Assembly: GCA_900552015.1 (NCBI GenBank)
Contig: URXY01000044.1
Coordinates: 1-16,679 of the forward strand
Length of the DNA stretch: 16,679 nucleotides
Direction of reading: 5' to 3'
Origin: an uncultured Eubacteriales bacterium
Lineage (GTDB): Bacteria > Bacillota > Clostridia > Oscillospirales > Oscillospiraceae
Position numbers and translations under genes: made by a program. Below are positions 14,949 through 16,679 of the stretch, piece by piece (within the stretch, counting starts at the first letter, position 1; each line of letters starts with the position of its first letter). The notes beneath the pieces are model-generated. The model was given only the letters and a program-made list of their open reading frames with translations, did not search any database and was not told the origin of the DNA.

Positions 14949-16679
14949 TTATGACTGCTGTTTCGCTTTTGATTCGGTTGTGGGATCTACGTAGACGGTC
15001 TTATACTGCACATAGATGACCATGCCGGGCTTTGCGCCCTGCGGCTTTGAAACATAGCGGATCTGCGTGTAATCGACCGGCACTTGCGCGGAATCCTTCG
15101 CGCGGCTATGCTGCGCGGCAAGCACGGCGGCTTCCTCCATGGCGGTCTCCGTCGGTGCCTTGCCGTCTGTGACGAGCACCGTGTGCGAGCCGGGGATGTT
15201 CTTCGTGTGAAACCAAATATCGTTGTTGTTTGCGTCCTTCATTGTCAGCTTGTCGTTCTGGCGGTTATTGCGCCCGACAAGCACCGTGAAGCCGTCGCTC
15301 GTCTTGAACTTGAGCGGTGCGGAAAGCGCAGGCTGCTTCTGGTTCTTTTTGCCCGCCTTGCGGCGCACGTAGCCCTGTTCGGCAAGCTCGGCGCGAATCT
15401 CATTTAAATCACGTTCGTTTTCGGCGAGGGCAAGCGATTCGAACACACTGTCGATATACGTCAGCTCCGTCTGCGCAAGGCCGATCTGCTCAGTCAGCTT
15501 TTCCTCCGCCGTTTTCGCCTTGCGGTAGTTTTTATAGTATTTCTGCGCGTTCTGCTGCGGTGTGAGCGCCGGGTCGAGCGCAATCTCAAGCTCCGCCAAA
15601 TTCTCATCATAGAAATTTTGCAGCTTTACGGATGTTTCACCCTTTTGAATCGCATACATATTCGCACTGAGCAGGTCGCCCTTGATGCGCAGTGTGTCGC
15701 GCTCGGCGCATGCGGAAAGCTCTGCCTGCTGGTTCGCGATCTTGCGGCTCAAACGGTCGGCGTGATTCGCAAGCAGACGCAGAAGATCCTGACTTTTCAC
15801 GCGCATACGCTCAATCTGGTCGCGCTCGGCGTAGAACGCGTCGAGCATTTCGGAAAAGCTCTTTTTTTCACTGACCGTCATCGCGCTGCCGTACTGACGA
15901 ATGTCCATAAACGCGAAATCTTTCGGTTTATTCTGCGGGTCAATGACAATATGCGGCGTGCCGGAAACGTTTTTCGCCGTCTCCATCAGCGTCGTCACGT
16001 ACATCTCCGTACGGCGGCGCTGCGGGGGCGTCATGCTTTTCACATACACCTCATGCCCCAGCCCCGCGCTGTTTTCGACCTCTCGTGCAATGATCGGCGA
16101 AATGCCCTGCAAAACGGACATCAACGCTTTGGAAAGCTCCATATCACGCGGTAAAGCATCGATACGCGCCATGATCTCCTCCACCGTGCAGGTAAGCATG
16201 GAAAGCTTATCCTGCGGGGGCGGCAGGCGGTATAAAAGCCCAGGCAACACAAGACGCTCCGAAGACATCTCGGCATCCACGCGTTTTAGTGCATCGATGA
16301 TTTTGCCGTTTTCATCAACCAAAATGATATTGCTGTACCGGCCCATGATCTCCACGGCAAGCGTCAGCTCCACGTGGTCGCCGAGCTCGTTCACGCTGTC
16401 GAATTTCAGCATGAGCGCACGCTCCAAGTCGGGCTGCGTGATCTCCAAAAGCTTTGCACCCTGCAATTTCTTGCGCAAAAGCATGCACAGCATCGGCGGC
16501 TGCTGCGGGTTTTCCACCGGAATCGTCGTCAGATTGACGCGCGCACTGTTTGCACGGGCGGAAATGAGCAGCTTATATGCGGCGCTGAAGCCGCGAAATG
16601 CGAGAATCAGCTCATCGCGGTTCGGCTGAAACACACGGTCTACGCGCGTGCCGAGCAAGGACGTGCCGATTTCCTCTTT
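14949..16679 (-). CDS. rqcH: RqcH / NFACT-family ribosome quality control protein (5' end outside window)
   Basis: Bacterial homolog of Rqc2/NEMF, often annotated as fibronectin-binding protein FbpA. It binds stalled 50S subunits carrying peptidyl-tRNA and recruits tRNA-Ala to add alanine tails that mark nascent chains for degradation. The frame is open to the window edge (KEEIGTSLLGTRVDRVFQPN), so about 15-20 N-terminal residues are missing; the internal TTG at 16658 is not the start. Visible parts: NFACT-N with VEIMGRYSNIILVDENGKII, a helix-hairpin-helix region, a long charged coiled coil in the middle (ERDQIERMRVKSQDLLRLLA and onward), and NFACT-R near the C-terminus with NNNDIWFHTKNIPGSH and GMVIYVQYKTVYVDP. 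The visible 576 residues fit a family length of about 570-600. First visible gene of the transcript shared with the rhamnosidase. Confidence 0.95.
   Translation of the reverse strand, partial: KEEIGTSLLGTRVDRVFQPNRDELILAFRGFSAAYKLLISARANSARVNLTTIPVENPQQPPMLCMLLRKKLQGAKLLEITQPDLERALMLKFDSVNELGDHVELTLAVEIMGRYSNIILVDENGKIIDALKRVDAEMSSERLVLPGLLYRLPPPQDKLSMLTCTVEEIMARIDALPRDMELSKALMSVLQGISPIIAREVENSAGLGHEVYVKSMTPPQRRRTEMYVTTLMETAKNVSGTPHIVIDPQNKPKDFAFMDIRQYGSAMTVSEKKSFSEMLDAFYAERDQIERMRVKSQDLLRLLANHADRLSRKIANQQAELSACAERDTLRIKGDLLSANMYAIQKGETSVKLQNFYDENLAELEIALDPALTPQQNAQKYYKNYRKAKTAEEKLTEQIGLAQTELTYIDSVFESLALAENERDLNEIRAELAEQGYVRRKAGKKNQKQPALSAPLKFKTSDGFTVLVGRNNRQNDKLTMKDANNNDIWFHTKNIPGSHTVLVTDGKAPTETAMEEAAVLAAQHSRAKDSAQVPVDYTQIRYVSKPQGAKPGMVIYVQYKTVYVDPTTESKAKQQS

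Noticed and set aside
12391..16679. A functional link between tRNA-Ala and RqcH, which uses tRNA-Ala for alanine tailing
   Set aside because: They have separate transcription units, with the rhamnosidase and a strong promoter between them; proximity alone does not support a shared system.

Overview
The window looks like a piece of a GC-rich clostridial (Firmicutes, probably Oscillospirales-like) chromosome. This is inferred from AddAB in place of RecBCD, a bacterial RqcH/NFACT protein, a YuzA-like DUF378 protein, strong AGGAGG-type ribosome binding sites and A+T-rich intrinsic terminators. The species cannot be named from the sequence.

Left part (1-7149). The edge carries a fragment of an IS110-family transposase, fused at about 105-111 to a truncated nitroreductase gene on the minus strand. 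That stub lies just downstream of addA, and addB-addA form a tight minus-strand operon (8-nt overlap) encoding the helicase-nuclease that resects double-strand breaks.

Middle (7150-12211). A DUF378 membrane protein (+) converges on a MATE exporter (-), with a perfect 18-bp bidirectional terminator between them. The MATE promoter carries a palindrome over its spacer and -10 that looks like a repressor operator. Divergently, a well-formed promoter drives a DUF1015 protein. After a terminator come a 96-residue protein with two membrane helices and a zinc ribbon, then a 372-residue protein in which a related membrane/zinc-ribbon module is fused in frame to a complete IspE kinase of the MEP isoprenoid pathway. 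A second terminator is followed at once by a 70-residue unknown membrane protein. The IspE fusion is the most unusual object in the window.

Right part (12212-16679), all minus strand. rqcH (5' end outside the window) is followed after 33 nt by a cytoplasmic GH78 alpha-L-rhamnosidase. Next comes a consensus promoter (TTGAAA-17-TATAAT) whose first product is only the 5' part of an alanine-type tRNA, then an intact tRNA-Ala(GGC) with encoded CCA and an abutting terminator. The first tRNA of a two-tRNA operon appears to have been lost. No CRISPR array, phage module or complete mobile element is visible, and no stretch over 300 bases lacks a gene.
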